Source: an uncultured Polycyclovorans sp. (GTDB taxonomy: Bacteria; Pseudomonadota; Gammaproteobacteria; Nevskiales; Nevskiaceae). Taken from it: a stretch of DNA of 64,000 bases. The position numbers were made by a program, and so were the translations under genes. The notes below the pieces were generated by a model. The model was not told where the DNA came from and made no database searches. It was given only the letters and a program-made list of their open reading frames with translations. Shown in pieces: positions 51,103 to 60,468 of the stretch (the first letter of the stretch is position 1; every line of letters starts with the position of its first letter). The stretch is taken from contig CAKZHZ010000053.1 of NCBI GenBank assembly GCA_936928855.1, forward strand, positions 1-64,000. The letters are read 5' to 3'.

Positions 51103-53901
51103 ATGAAAACCGCACTGGCACCGTTGGCACTTGCCGGGCTGATATTGGCCCTCGCGGGTTGCAGCTCGTCGTCTTCTTCCGACGGCGGGCCCGGCCCGGG
51201 GGCGACGCCCAGCCCCAGCCCCGGACTGACCCCCAGCCCGTCCAGCAGTCCGACCCCCTCTCCGCTGCCGTCGCCCAGCGTGTCGCCGACGCCGTCGCCT
51301 TCACCCACGGTCGTCCCCAGTCCCAGTCCGACGCCCATGCCGACTGCCTCTCCGTCACCCAGCCCGTCCCCTTCGCCCAGCCCCACACCCCCGCCGGGCC
51401 CGGTGGCGCGGGTGGTGATCGAGCAGACGGGGCTGCTGTTCACGCAGGCTGAGCAGACCCGCCAGTTGACGGCGCGGGTGTTGGATGCGGATGGCGCGGT
51501 GGTGTCGCGGGCGGTGACCTGGACGGCGAGTGATCCGCTGGACATCGCGGTGGACGCCACGGGGCTGGCGCGCGCGGTCAGCGGCAGCGGTTCCAGTCAG
51601 ATCATGGCCGAGGTGGACGGGGTGCGTTCCGCGCCGCTGCTGGCGGTGGTGACGGCGGTGGCGCCGGGCACGGTGCTGGTGGACGACGCGCAGGTGCTGC
51701 GCGGGCCGGTGGAAACGGTGCCGGACGCCGAGCCGCTGTTCGAGAACACCTATACCGTCATCCTCAGCGGTCCGCCGCCGGCGCTGGACAGCCTGCTGGT
51801 GGGCACCGGGTCGGTGCCGGTGGCGGGGCGGGTGGTGAACACGGAGGTGGTCGGCGAGGGGGTGCTGGTCACGCTCACCCTGGTGCCGGTCAGCACGCTG
51901 TTCCCGTCGCTGGAGATCAACCAGGTGATCGATCTGTCCGATGTGCCGGTGGAGATTCCGCCGGCCATCGCGGAGGACTTTGCCGTGGTGCGCGAGGGGG
52001 ATCGGCTGATCTTCACCTCACGGCCGGAACCGGAACCCGTGGGGGTTGCGGCGAAGGCCGCGGTGCCGGTGGGCACACGGGTGGTGCAGAACAATTGCGA
52101 GGTGGAAAGCCCCACCTTTACCGGTGAGAACCCGCCCATCACTTTCGCCAGGCCGCTGGTGTTCGACATCGCCATCAAGCCCTCGGTGGACCTGCTGTTC
52201 ACCAGCAGTCGCGGCTTCGAGCGGCTGGTGGTCAACGCCGAGCCCACCTTCAACCTGGAGGCCGAGCCCAAGCTGGTGCTGGCGCTGGACGGCAAGATCG
52301 GTTGCAAGTTCGAGCTGTTCCTCATCCCCATTCCGGTGGGCGGGCCGATTGCCCTGGTGCTGGGCGGCGTCATCCCGGTGGGGGTGGGTGCGGAGCTGGC
52401 CGGCAAGCTGACGGTGGCGGAGGCTTCGGTGGCGGTGAAGACCACGGTGCGCAACACGATCGCGGCGGGCCTGGACTGCGCCAGCGGCTGCGGGCTGGTG
52501 CAATCCTTCGGCGAGTTCGATGTCAGCAGCGAGGTGACGGTGAACGCGCCGGGGCTGGAGGACCAGCGCTTCGAGCCCGCCTTCGAGCTGTTCGGCTATG
52601 CCGAGGCGGCCATCGGCAATCGCTTTCTCAAGTCGCTGCGCTTCACCGCGGTGGAGGCCAAGGCGGGTGCGAAGCTGTCGGGCAACTTCGCGCTCAAGAT
52701 CGCGCAGATTCTCGCCAAGGATTACCGCTCCAGCTACGACCTCAAGCTGGCCGCCGGCATCAAGCCGGGCAAGGACATCGCCTCCGCACTGAAGATGCTC
52801 GGCCACAGTGCATTGGGCGAGGACGGGCTGTCCATCGACACCACCCTGGCCACGTCGCCGGCCGGCAGCCTCACCGCCGACCGCGCCAGCTTCCGGCCCG
52901 GGGATGATCTCAACTTCACGGTCAGCCTGGACCCGCAGAAGTCCACCTTTCTCGGCAAGTTCAATGTGGGCGAAGTGTTGATCGTGCATCAGCGTTCGGA
53001 CACCAATGTCAGCATCGTCGGGCGCCGGCCCGGCGTGCCGGGCCAGCACGTCTACGACTTCGCCTTCACCGCCACCGAAAGCGGCACGGCCGACCAGTTC
53101 TTCGCCTTCGTCATCACCGAGCTGGCGCCGCTGGAGTTGCTGGCGCTGGAGCTGGGTCAGGCGCAGGGGCCGGCGCAGGCAGTGATGCGGCGCATGCAGA
53201 CCGAGGGCGCCAGTGTCATCACCAACAGCAGCGATCAACTGGTGGCCAACGAACGCACCGTGCGCGAATCTGATCCGGCGGCCTTCCTGCCCGCTTATCG
53301 CGCAGACGCCGGACCGGTCGCCACGGGTGACGCGCGCGCGGCGGCGGCCAGCGTCCTCTCCGCCAACCTCGACGCAAGCGGCGGCTTCTCGTCCCTGCAG
53401 ATGCAGTGCACGGTGCAGGCCGAGGTGGGTCGGCCAGAGGACAATCCTCTCGCGGGCGCCGTATCGACGGCCTTTGCCGTGTTCGAGGTGCCGGAGGCCA
53501 GTCCGCAGCCGGGCGCCTCCCCAGCCCCCGGCCCGGTGCCGTACACGCTGCGGCCGCCGGCGCGCTTCCAGCATGGTGAGGGTGTGGGCGGTGGCCTCGT
53601 CTTTGTGCTGCTGTACCGGGGGGAGGCGGCTGAGCTGCAGCTGCCGCCCCCCGGAGGCACCATTCTGGAAGACTCCGGTCAGGCCACTGTCGTGATCGAC
53701 CCCGAGGCGCCCGGCGTGTTGTTCCTTGGGGCCCCGGGGGCCACGGGTGTCCGAGGAAGTCCCACCGGTGCATTGACGCCAGGCCGCTACGTGATGTTTC
53801 AACTCTGCGCCGGCACGGCCATCGATCAACCCAGTGAGGGCGGCAGCGTCGACTACGACAGCGGCTTCGGGCTGGACCTCGGGGCGCCAGCGCCGCCGTG
53901 A
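51103..53901 (+). CDS. Large lipoprotein with Pro/Ser linker
   Basis: 932 residues. Lipoprotein signal with lipobox LAGC (Cys20), then Ser6 and a linker of about 75 residues made of PSPSP-type repeats, which keeps the rest off the membrane. An Ig-like segment follows (ARVLDADGAVVSRAVTWTAS, DPLDIAVDATGLARAV), resembling the Big-2 fold. The large remainder is beta-rich without recognised family; it includes a Gly-rich hydrophobic stretch (IPVGGPIALVLGGVIPVGVG) and a few Cys pairs. Probably exposed on the outer membrane. Function unknown. Stand-alone gene, convergent with the ferredoxin gene. Confidence 0.72.
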   Translation: MKTALAPLALAGLILALAGCSSSSSSDGGPGPGATPSPSPGLTPSPSSSPTPSPLPSPSVSPTPSPSPTVVPSPSPTPMPTASPSPSPSPSPSPTPPPGPVARVVIEQTGLLFTQAEQTRQLTARVLDADGAVVSRAVTWTASDPLDIAVDATGLARAVSGSGSSQIMAEVDGVRSAPLLAVVTAVAPGTVLVDDAQVLRGPVETVPDAEPLFENTYTVILSGPPPALDSLLVGTGSVPVAGRVVNTEVVGEGVLVTLTLVPVSTLFPSLEINQVIDLSDVPVEIPPAIAEDFAVVREGDRLIFTSRPEPEPVGVAAKAAVPVGTRVVQNNCEVESPTFTGENPPITFARPLVFDIAIKPSVDLLFTSSRGFERLVVNAEPTFNLEAEPKLVLALDGKIGCKFELFLIPIPVGGPIALVLGGVIPVGVGAELAGKLTVAEASVAVKTTVRNTIAAGLDCASGCGLVQSFGEFDVSSEVTVNAPGLEDQRFEPAFELFGYAEAAIGNRFLKSLRFTAVEAKAGAKLSGNFALKIAQILAKDYRSSYDLKLAAGIKPGKDIASALKMLGHSALGEDGLSIDTTLATSPAGSLTADRASFRPGDDLNFTVSLDPQKSTFLGKFNVGEVLIVHQRSDTNVSIVGRRPGVPGQHVYDFAFTATESGTADQFFAFVITELAPLELLALELGQAQGPAQAVMRRMQTEGASVITNSSDQLVANERTVRESDPAAFLPAYRADAGPVATGDARAAAASVLSANLDASGGFSSLQMQCTVQAEVGRPEDNPLAGAVSTAFAVFEVPEASPQPGASPAPGPVPYTLRPPARFQHGEGVGGGLVFVLLYRGEAAELQLPPPGGTILEDSGQATVVIDPEAPGVLFLGAPGATGVRGSPTGALTPGRYVMFQLCAGTAIDQPSEGGSVDYDSGFGLDLGAPAPP

Positions 53902-53920
53902 GGCCCGTCGCCGTGCGGGA

Positions 53921-54241
53921 TCAGTGCTGCCCGGCGGGCGTATGCAGCACCAGTCCCTCCAGTGCCGCTGCGGCCTGGATCTGGCAGGCGAGGCGCGAGG
54001 TGGGGCGGCATTCGGCGGCCATGTCCAGCATGGCGCGCTCCATGTCGCTCATCGGTGGCAGCCGGTCCAGCCAGGTGGGTTCGACGTGAACATGGCAGGT
54101 GGCGCAGGCGCAGGCCCCGCCGCAGTCTCCATCAATGCCGGGCACCAGGTTCTGGATGGCCGCCTCCATCAGTGACAGGCCGTCTTCCACCTCGATGTCG
54201 CGCGGGGTGCCGTTGTGTTCGATGTAGGTGATCTTGGTCAT
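53921..54241 (-). CDS. Adrenodoxin-type [2Fe-2S] ferredoxin of the CYP153 system
   Basis: 106 residues with ligands C40, C46, C49 and C86 (C-x5-C-x2-C-x36-C), the adrenodoxin/putidaredoxin spacing; an extra Cys44 lies in the loop (GDCGGACACATCHV). It passes single electrons to the P450 encoded 12 bases upstream on the same strand. Usually a ferredoxin reductase gene is in the same cluster; none is in this window, so the reductase must be elsewhere. Confidence 0.93.
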   Translation of the reverse strand: MTKITYIEHNGTPRDIEVEDGLSLMEAAIQNLVPGIDGDCGGACACATCHVHVEPTWLDRLPPMSDMERAMLDMAAECRPTSRLACQIQAAAALEGLVLHTPAGQH

Positions 54242-54253
54242 GGCGTTTCTCGT

Positions 54254-55513
54254 TCAGGCGTGGATGCGAACCGGCAGGGTTTCGTAACCCTTGACGAAGG
54301 GCGACAGCACCCGGCGGGGGGCGCCGATCACTTCGATCTGGCCGGCGCGCGGCCAGCGTTCCAGCAGCGCTTCCCAGAGGATGCGCAGCTGCAGTTCCGC
54401 CAGACGGTTGCCGACGCAGCGGTGAATGCCGAAGCCGAACGAGAGGTGATGACGGGGGCGGGCGCGGTCAATGATGAAGGCGTCCGGGTTGTCGATGGCG
54501 CGCTCGTCGCGGTTGCCCGAGACGTACCACATCACCACCTTGTCGCCCTTGCGGATCTGCTGGCCGCCGAGCACGGTGTCCTGGGTGGCGGTGCGCCGCA
54601 TGTGTGCCAGCGGGGTCTGCCAGCGGATGATCTCGGGGATCAGCGAGGGGATCAGCTGGGGGTTGGTGCAGAGCTTGCGGTACTCCTCCGGATATTCGTT
54701 GAGCGCCAGCAGGCCGCCGCTCATGGAGTTGCGGGTGGTGTCGTTGCCGCCGACGATCAGCAGCAGCAGGTTGCCGAGAAACTCTTCCGGCGACATGTTC
54801 CGGGTGCTGTCGGCGTGCGCCATCATCGAGATGAGATCGTTGCCGGGCTCGGCGTTGACCCGCTCGTTCCAGAGCCGCGTCATGTACTCGGCAAGCTCGG
54901 TGAAAATCTCCATGCGGTGGGCTTCGGACTCGACGAGGCCGGCGCCGACCAGGGCTGTCGTCACGTCCGACCAGTAGCTGAGCTTGGCGCGGTCCTCCCA
55001 GGGAAAGTCGAACAGGGTGGCGAGCATCTGGGTGGTCAGGTTGATGGACACCCGCTCGACCCAGTCAAACGGTTCGTCCACCGGCAGCTGGTCCAGCGCC
55101 TCCGCCGTGCGCCGCCGGATCAGATGTTCCAGTTTGGCGAGGTTGTCCGGTGCCACGATGGGATTGACCGCCTTGCGCTGTTCGTCGTGCTTGGGCGGGT
55201 CCATGGCGATGAACATCGGCAGGCTGGCCGCCGCATTGGTGTCCATGATGGTGATGCCGCCATGGGCGGATTCGGACGAGAACAGCTGCGGGTGCGTCTC
55301 CACCTCCATGATGTCCTGGAAGCGGGTGACCGACCAGTACGCACCGAACAGGCTCTCGGCGCAGTAGTGCACGGGCGCTTCGTCGCGCAGGCGACGAAAG
55401 TAGGGCCAATGGCTGTCGGTGCGGAACAGTTCGGGATTGCTGACGTCGATCTGGTCCAGCGGCACGGCGTGAACATCGGGCGGTGCCGACTGTGGGGTGG
55501 CGGCTTGATTCAT
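54254..55513 (-). CDS. CYP153-type cytochrome P450 alkane hydroxylase
   Basis: 419 residues. I-helix oxygen-binding motif LLLIVGGNDTTRNSMSGG, ExxR in PEIIRWQTPLAHMRRTA, heme loop HLSFGFGIHRCVGNRLAELQ with the axial Cys. Sequence style and the partner ferredoxin indicate CYP153, which hydroxylates medium-chain n-alkanes, cycloalkanes or fatty acids at the terminal position. Soluble, cytoplasmic. It is followed 12 bases on by its ferredoxin and preceded by the MalT-type regulator on the same strand; the 125-base gap between them can hold a promoter. Confidence 0.9.
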   Translation of the reverse strand: MNQAATPQSAPPDVHAVPLDQIDVSNPELFRTDSHWPYFRRLRDEAPVHYCAESLFGAYWSVTRFQDIMEVETHPQLFSSESAHGGITIMDTNAAASLPMFIAMDPPKHDEQRKAVNPIVAPDNLAKLEHLIRRRTAEALDQLPVDEPFDWVERVSINLTTQMLATLFDFPWEDRAKLSYWSDVTTALVGAGLVESEAHRMEIFTELAEYMTRLWNERVNAEPGNDLISMMAHADSTRNMSPEEFLGNLLLLIVGGNDTTRNSMSGGLLALNEYPEEYRKLCTNPQLIPSLIPEIIRWQTPLAHMRRTATQDTVLGGQQIRKGDKVVMWYVSGNRDERAIDNPDAFIIDRARPRHHLSFGFGIHRCVGNRLAELQLRILWEALLERWPRAGQIEVIGAPRRVLSPFVKGYETLPVRIHA

Positions 55514-55638
55514 CTGGCATCTCCTCCGGTTCTGGGCATCCGGTCATGGAAGTGCCGGACATGCCCGGATTCTTCGCCGGGGGTGTGCCGGGGGTCACCT
55601 AACCTTCGGAAAGACTTTGCGCCTGAGTTGTCGCAGCG

Positions 55639-58272
55639 CTACAGCAGCCCGTGCTCGCGCGCCGCGCGCAGGGCGGCGGTGCGGCTGCGCACGCCGAACT
55701 TGGTGTAGAGATTGTGCAAGTGCCATTTCACGGTGCCCTCCACCAGAAAGCAGCGGGCTGCGATCTGGGCGTTGCTGAGCCCCTGTTCCAGCAGGCCGAG
55801 CATCTGCCGCTCGCGGCGATTGAGGGCCTCGAAAGGGGCATCGGCCGTCGCGGACGGCCGGGTCGGTGCATCGGTGGCGCGCAGCACGGTCTCCGCCCAG
55901 GCCAGTTCGATGCGCAGGTCCGGTGCCCCCTGGCGGGCGCGATGCCAGCGTTCCAACAGGCTCAGCAGCTCCGCGCCTTCATCGATGAACACGCGGATAT
56001 AGCCCTCGCTGCCGGCCAGCGACAGGGCCTCGTCGAGGGCGGACCACGCGGCCGTCTCATGGCCCAGGGCGTCCTCGGCCAGTGCGGTCAGTGTCAGCAG
56101 CTCGCATTGCTTGTAGCGCTGGGTGCTGTCCCGGGCGTGGGCAAGCATGGGGGTGAGGATATTCAGGGCATGGGCGGCTTCGCCCTCGGACAGTGCCAGA
56201 CGTGCCTGCAGCCGACCCTGGCGGTCGCGCAGCAGGCTGGTCATCAGCGGGTCGTCGGCCGGGGCGGTGGCGCGTTCGGCCAGCTGGCGGGCCTGGCTGC
56301 CGGCGCCGCTGCGCGCGAGGATGAGGGCGCGCTCGGCGCACAGGCTCACGGAGAGTTTGCGGAAATCGCGCTCGACGCCGCTGCGCTCGCCTTCGGTCAG
56401 CAGGTCCAGGGCCGGGCCAAGATCGCCCCGTGCCGCGCGCAGGCGGGCAGCGGCGGTGAAGCCCAGTGCGATGGTGTCGACGATGCCCTGACGCGGCAGC
56501 AGGGGCATGGCCAGCTCCAGTGCTGCGTCGGCCACCGCCAGCTCGTTGCGCTCGTAGCGCACGAAGGCCGCCACGGCGTGCAGCATCGCGCGCTGGCCGT
56601 CAAAACCCGGGCTGTCGGCGCAGAGGGTGAGCCCGTGTTCCACCTCGGCCAGCGCGTCGCGGTAGCGGCCGGCGCGCAGCTCGGTGAGGGCGCCGATGAT
56701 GTAGGCCCAGACGGTACCGTACCCGGATTGCACGCCGGCAAAGGCTGCGTGGGCCTCGCGCAGGGCGCGCTGTGCGCCCTCGATATCGCTGTTGCAGCGC
56801 AGATGAAAGGCATAGACCGTCCACGCCGCACCGTGCTGGAACGAGGGGCCGGGGCCGGCCTGCGCCAGCCAGGCATGGGCCATGCGCCCGCCGGTGTCGT
56901 AGTCGTCACGCAGTGCGGCGATGCAGCCGCGCAGCAGGGCGACCTCGCCGACCGGGCGGTGAGCGTCCTCGGGCAGTGCGCGCAGGCGGTCTTCCGCCGG
57001 AGCAAAGCGGCGTTGAAACACCAGGGCCCACACCGCGTGCAGGCTCAGGGTGGGGTCCACTTCGTTGGCGAGGTGTTCCCAGCGGGTGATCAGGTCGATC
57101 AGTAGTTGGTGGGGGCCTTGCTGCGCCATCAGGCGGTCGCCGAGGGTGCAGAGCCAGCTCCTGGCAAGGGACAGGTGCGGGGCGCCGGCATCCAGTGCCG
57201 CTGATACCGCGGTGGGCCCGAGATCCTGTGCCCAGTACCAGTGCGCGGCGGTGAGCAGCAGTCGTTCGCGTTCGCCGATGGTGATGTCGAGCACGCGCAA
57301 GGCGGTGTCCTGCACCAAGGGGTGCAGCCGCACGGTGGGCGCGGTAGCCGGCTCGACCGGCTGCACGATCCCCAGTGCCAGCAGGCGGCCGAGGTCACGA
57401 CGCAGATCCTGGCCGGGAAGGGTGGACAGCAGTTGTAGCGGGGCGGTGCCCAGACAGGCCAGCTGCTGCATCAGCCGGTGTTCGCCCGGGCCGAGGTGGG
57501 ACAGAAAGCGGGCGTAGATGTAGTCACGTACCGGCCCCAGTCCGGCCACCGTGTCCGGCATGACGAACTGGCGTTCCAGCGGCACGGCCAGTGCCAGCTG
57601 CACGAGGGCGGGCCAGCCCTGGGTGGCATCGTGCAGGCCTTCCCGCTGCGCAGGCGACAGCTGCTGGCCGCGGGCCTGGGCGCAGGCGGCGATTTCCTCG
57701 GCGGTGAGGGCCAGGTGGCTGGCGGTCAGCCAGCGAACGTCCTGCTGGGTTGCCATCACGCCCAGCCCGACATCGGCATCCGCGGGTTGCAGCGTGACCA
57801 TCATCTGCAAGCGCGGGCTGGCGCCAAGCAACAGTCGCTGGAGATAGGGGCAGCTGGCACTGCCTGCCAGGGTGTGGGCGTCGTCCAGCACCAGACGAAT
57901 CGGATCCGCGGCTTCGGCCAGCTCGTCGGTGATCCGCGCAAACCAGCCTGCCAGTCCGGCCTCGTCATCCAAGCTGCCGCCGATGCGGTCGACGCAGGCA
58001 CCCCGTAGTGCCTTGGCCAACTGCTCGAGAAACACGGCGGGATCGCGCGCCACGGCGGACAGGGAAACCCAGAGCGTGCGGGCGCCGGCCGGCGCGGCGC
58101 GCAGCCAGCTCCGTGCCAATACCGTCTTGCCGTAGCCCGAGGGGGCCTCGACCACCGTGACAGCCGGCGAGGCGGCCAGCGTCAGCAGTCGCTCGCGGTC
58201 CGGTGGTGCCTCGTGTGCGCTGGGGGGCGGGCGGTGGTGTGTGCGACCGGCCTGGTCCTGGCGCTTCGCCAT
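55639..58272 (-). CDS. MalT/AlkS-type LuxR-family activator
   Basis: 877 residues. Near the N-terminus is the STAND ATPase with Walker A VEAPSGYGKTVLARSWL (residues about 41-57), then a long helical TPR-like sensor region, and at the C-terminus a LuxR HTH (LNRRERQMLGLLEQGLSNAQ, IAARCFLVEGTVKWHLHNLY). This is the layout of MalT and of AlkS, the alkane-responsive activator. Lying directly upstream of CYP153 on the same strand, it probably activates that operon in response to alkane; the inducer is inferred. The start at 58272 has GGGGAT upstream. Confidence 0.87.
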   Translation of the reverse strand: MAKRQDQAGRTHHRPPPSAHEAPPDRERLLTLAASPAVTVVEAPSGYGKTVLARSWLRAAPAGARTLWVSLSAVARDPAVFLEQLAKALRGACVDRIGGSLDDEAGLAGWFARITDELAEAADPIRLVLDDAHTLAGSASCPYLQRLLLGASPRLQMMVTLQPADADVGLGVMATQQDVRWLTASHLALTAEEIAACAQARGQQLSPAQREGLHDATQGWPALVQLALAVPLERQFVMPDTVAGLGPVRDYIYARFLSHLGPGEHRLMQQLACLGTAPLQLLSTLPGQDLRRDLGRLLALGIVQPVEPATAPTVRLHPLVQDTALRVLDITIGERERLLLTAAHWYWAQDLGPTAVSAALDAGAPHLSLARSWLCTLGDRLMAQQGPHQLLIDLITRWEHLANEVDPTLSLHAVWALVFQRRFAPAEDRLRALPEDAHRPVGEVALLRGCIAALRDDYDTGGRMAHAWLAQAGPGPSFQHGAAWTVYAFHLRCNSDIEGAQRALREAHAAFAGVQSGYGTVWAYIIGALTELRAGRYRDALAEVEHGLTLCADSPGFDGQRAMLHAVAAFVRYERNELAVADAALELAMPLLPRQGIVDTIALGFTAAARLRAARGDLGPALDLLTEGERSGVERDFRKLSVSLCAERALILARSGAGSQARQLAERATAPADDPLMTSLLRDRQGRLQARLALSEGEAAHALNILTPMLAHARDSTQRYKQCELLTLTALAEDALGHETAAWSALDEALSLAGSEGYIRVFIDEGAELLSLLERWHRARQGAPDLRIELAWAETVLRATDAPTRPSATADAPFEALNRRERQMLGLLEQGLSNAQIAARCFLVEGTVKWHLHNLYTKFGVRSRTAALRAAREHGLL

Positions 58273-58425
58273 GCGATCCCCTCATGGTCGCCGCGGTGGT
58301 ACCGCGCATGGTAACGGGATGGCGGCCCAACGAAAGTTAGGATCTGTCGCCCCCCGGGGCGCGCTGCACGCAACTTTCGGTGCCGAGGCCTGTCTCAGTT
58401 TTTACACTCGTCAAAGGAGACTCCG

Positions 58426-58596
58426 ATGCGCGTTCTCATTGGCAATCAAGTGAAGACTCCGCACGCCAACCATCATTTTGCCGACCGCGAGCAGGCCGAG
58501 GCATTCGTGATGAGCCTGCGCCTGCGCGACCGTACGGCGCGACGGCCGCCGGTGACGGCACCGGCTGCGGCACGGCAGGGCGCGACCAAAGACTGA
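58426..58596 (+). CDS. 56-residue small protein
   Basis: ATG at 58426 preceded by AAAGGAG with ideal spacing; stop TGA at 58594-58596. The sequence opens MRVLIGNQVKTPHANHHFAD, continues as a charged helix (REQAEAFVMSLRLRDRTARR) and ends in a Pro/Ala-rich tail. No family recognised. It is divergent from the MalT-type regulator and 59 bases upstream of the dioxygenase gene, possibly in the same transcript. The strong ribosome-binding site and protein-like start argue that it is real. Confidence 0.6.
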   Translation: MRVLIGNQVKTPHANHHFADREQAEAFVMSLRLRDRTARRPPVTAPAAARQGATKD

Positions 58597-58655
58597 CTGG
58601 TGGCGCGGACCTGCGGGGTGGATGATGGGGTGTCGCCCGAGGCATTCCCACATCC

Positions 58656-59450
58656 ATGACGCCGCAGCCCTCCCTGTTCATTTCCCACGGCGGTGGTCCC
58701 TGCTTCTTCATGGACTGGAACCCACCGCACACTTGGGCTGCGCTGGGCGCGGCGCTGCAGTCCCTGCCCGACACACTGCCGGCCCGGCCGCGGGCGGTGC
58801 TGTGGGTGTCGGCTCATTGGGAGGCGCCCGCGTTTGCGGTGACCGGCCAATCGCAGCCGTCGTTGATCTACGACTATCACGGGTTCCCACCCCACACCTA
58901 CACGCTGCAATACCCCGCTCCCGGTGATCCGGTGCTGGCGGCGCGGGTGGTGGATCTGTTGCAGCGGGCGGGGCTGCCGGCACGGGTGGACCCGACCCGC
59001 GGCTTTGATCACGGGGTGTTCGTGCCGGGGCTGTTGATGTTCCCGGCCGCCGACCTGCCCATGGTGCAGCTGTCGCTGCGTGCCGATCTCGACGTGGCCG
59101 CGCACCTGGCCTGCGGGGCGGCGCTGGCGCCGCTGCGCGACGAGGGGGTGCTGATCATTGGCAGTGGCTACAGCTATCACAACCTGCGGCGGTTCGCGGC
59201 GGCCGGCACGGTGCCGGCCCAACAGTTCGATGCCTGGCTGCAGGACACGGTCACCGGGCAGGTTGGTGCGGCGCGACAGGCGCGCCTGCAGGCCTGGGCA
59301 CAGGCGCCGTCGGCGCGCGAGGCGCATCCGCGGGAAGAGCATCTGCTGCCGCTGATGGTGGCCGCCGCCGCGGCCGGCGATGCGCCGGGCCGCTGCACCT
59401 TCAGCCAGCCGGTGTGGCAGGTGCAGACCTCCAATTTCCGCTTCGGCTGA
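58656..59450 (+). CDS. DODA-type extradiol dioxygenase
   Basis: 264 residues, the usual size of the YgiD/4,5-DOPA dioxygenase group of LigB-like enzymes. Metal-binding motifs: SLFISHGGGPCFFMDWNP at the start, VLWVSAHWEAP near residue 50, TRGFDHGVFVPGLLMFP near 120, and IIGSGYSYHNLRRF near 175. Members open catechol-type rings with Fe(II) or Zn(II). The physiological substrate cannot be told; an aromatic catabolic role would suit the alkane-related neighbours. Convergent with the 2OG-oxygenase gene, 6 bases apart. Confidence 0.88.
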   Translation: MTPQPSLFISHGGGPCFFMDWNPPHTWAALGAALQSLPDTLPARPRAVLWVSAHWEAPAFAVTGQSQPSLIYDYHGFPPHTYTLQYPAPGDPVLAARVVDLLQRAGLPARVDPTRGFDHGVFVPGLLMFPAADLPMVQLSLRADLDVAAHLACGAALAPLRDEGVLIIGSGYSYHNLRRFAAAGTVPAQQFDAWLQDTVTGQVGAARQARLQAWAQAPSAREAHPREEHLLPLMVAAAAAGDAPGRCTFSQPVWQVQTSNFRFG

Positions 59451-59456
59451 CGCCCA

Positions 59457-60332
59457 TTACGGCGTCTGGTGCAACCACCCGTTGATGGTGAAGCGGCTGT
59501 CCGCGAACTGGCCACTGGGGCAGCGCACCGGCAGCACCTCGTGCAGGTAGCGGCTGAGGAAGAACACGATGCTGTTGTCCAGCGGCTGGTAGTCGTGGGC
59601 GGACTCGGCGGCAACGTAGTAGCCGTCGCGCACCGTGCTGTCCCACACCCGCAGCTGGCCACCGTCGTAGGCCTTGGGGCTGCGGTTGAAGTAGTAGACG
59701 TAGGTCAGCAGCCGGCTGGCGGTGTCGGGACTGCCGTTGTCATTGTGCTGCCGGTAGTAGTTGCCGTCGTTGTGCGCGGTCAGCTGGGATTCGAAGCGTG
59801 GCAGCGCAAGGTCCGGCGCCAGCCCGAAGGACGGCAGCAACAGTGACAGGCGCTCGCGGATGCGCTGTTCCATCAGCTGGGCGAAGCGCGGAAAGTCCGA
59901 CAGCACCCAGCTCTCGCGGTACTTCTCATCCTGGGTGGAGACGCCCGAAGGCCGAAAGGCGGCCTGATGCTCGATGGCATGCGCAACCAGGGCGGCGTGA
60001 TCCTCAGGCGGCAGGAAGTCGGTCCATTGCACGACGACGGCGGGCTCCACTGCCGGCGTGTTGCCGGCCTGCTGGGCCAGCGCTGCGGTCACGGCGGGCA
60101 GGGCGCCGTCGCTGATCAGGCCGACCAGGGCCTGCGGGGGCAGGTTGAGGTGCCGGGGGGCGTCCGCCAGCGGCAGGCTGATCAGCCCGAGCGGCCGCTG
60201 GTTGGCAGGCTGCGCGATCAGGGTGGTCAGCTGCTGTAGCAGGGGATCGTCGTCTCGCAGCGGCAGGTCCAGGCGGTGACCCCCTTCGAGCAACAGGACG
60301 TGGGTGCGGAGTGGGGCGGTGGAAGGCTTCAT
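59457..60332 (-). CDS. 2OG-Fe(II) oxygenase of the prolyl-hydroxylase type
   Basis: 291 residues. The C-terminal half is a jelly-roll oxygenase: iron ligands in NYYRQHNDNGSPD (HxD) and in LSRYLHEVLPVRCPSGQFAD (distal His), 2-oxoglutarate Arg in DSRFTINGWLHQ. The centre has LLTYVYYFNRSPKAYDGGQL, typical of P4Hc/Tpa1-like enzymes. The N-terminal 120 residues are a divergent extension. Substrate unknown, perhaps a protein prolyl residue. Confidence 0.83.
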   Translation of the reverse strand: MKPSTAPLRTHVLLLEGGHRLDLPLRDDDPLLQQLTTLIAQPANQRPLGLISLPLADAPRHLNLPPQALVGLISDGALPAVTAALAQQAGNTPAVEPAVVVQWTDFLPPEDHAALVAHAIEHQAAFRPSGVSTQDEKYRESWVLSDFPRFAQLMEQRIRERLSLLLPSFGLAPDLALPRFESQLTAHNDGNYYRQHNDNGSPDTASRLLTYVYYFNRSPKAYDGGQLRVWDSTVRDGYYVAAESAHDYQPLDNSIVFFLSRYLHEVLPVRCPSGQFADSRFTINGWLHQTP

Positions 60333-60373
60333 GCCGCCACTTTAATTCGTTTGCATACAAAGAGATATGACAC

Positions 60374-60390
60374 TCCCCCGAAAAGGGGGT
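60374..60390. repeat. Small GC hairpin in the intergenic gap
   Basis: CCCCC (60375-60379), loop GAAAA, GGGGG (60385-60389), followed by a short T-run. Lies between the oxygenase promoter and the terminator of the next minus-strand gene. Perhaps a weak terminator on the + strand. Confidence 0.3.
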
Positions 60391-60436
60391 GCGGTTTTTC
60401 GCGGGCGCTGCGTCTTTACGGGTATGCGCTTCCCAA

Positions 60437-60468
60437 AAGCCCCCGCCGGCCCTGCCGTGCGGGGGCTT
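60437..60468 (-). terminator. Rho-independent-type terminator
   Basis: Arms AAGCCCCCGC (60437-60446) and GCGGGGGCTT (60459-60468) form a 10-bp perfect stem; on the minus strand it is followed by further T. It starts within the stop codon region of the gene at 60467-61126 and should end its transcript. Confidence 0.7.

Noticed and set aside
52018..53829. 603-codon minus-strand frame opposite the large lipoprotein
   Set aside because: His/Arg/Gln-rich shadow of the real gene, which has a clear lipoprotein signal on the other strand.
54215..57105. Long + strand open frames opposite the P450 and MalT-type genes
   Set aside because: Antisense of well-supported genes in high-GC sequence; no start signals and no recognisable protein.
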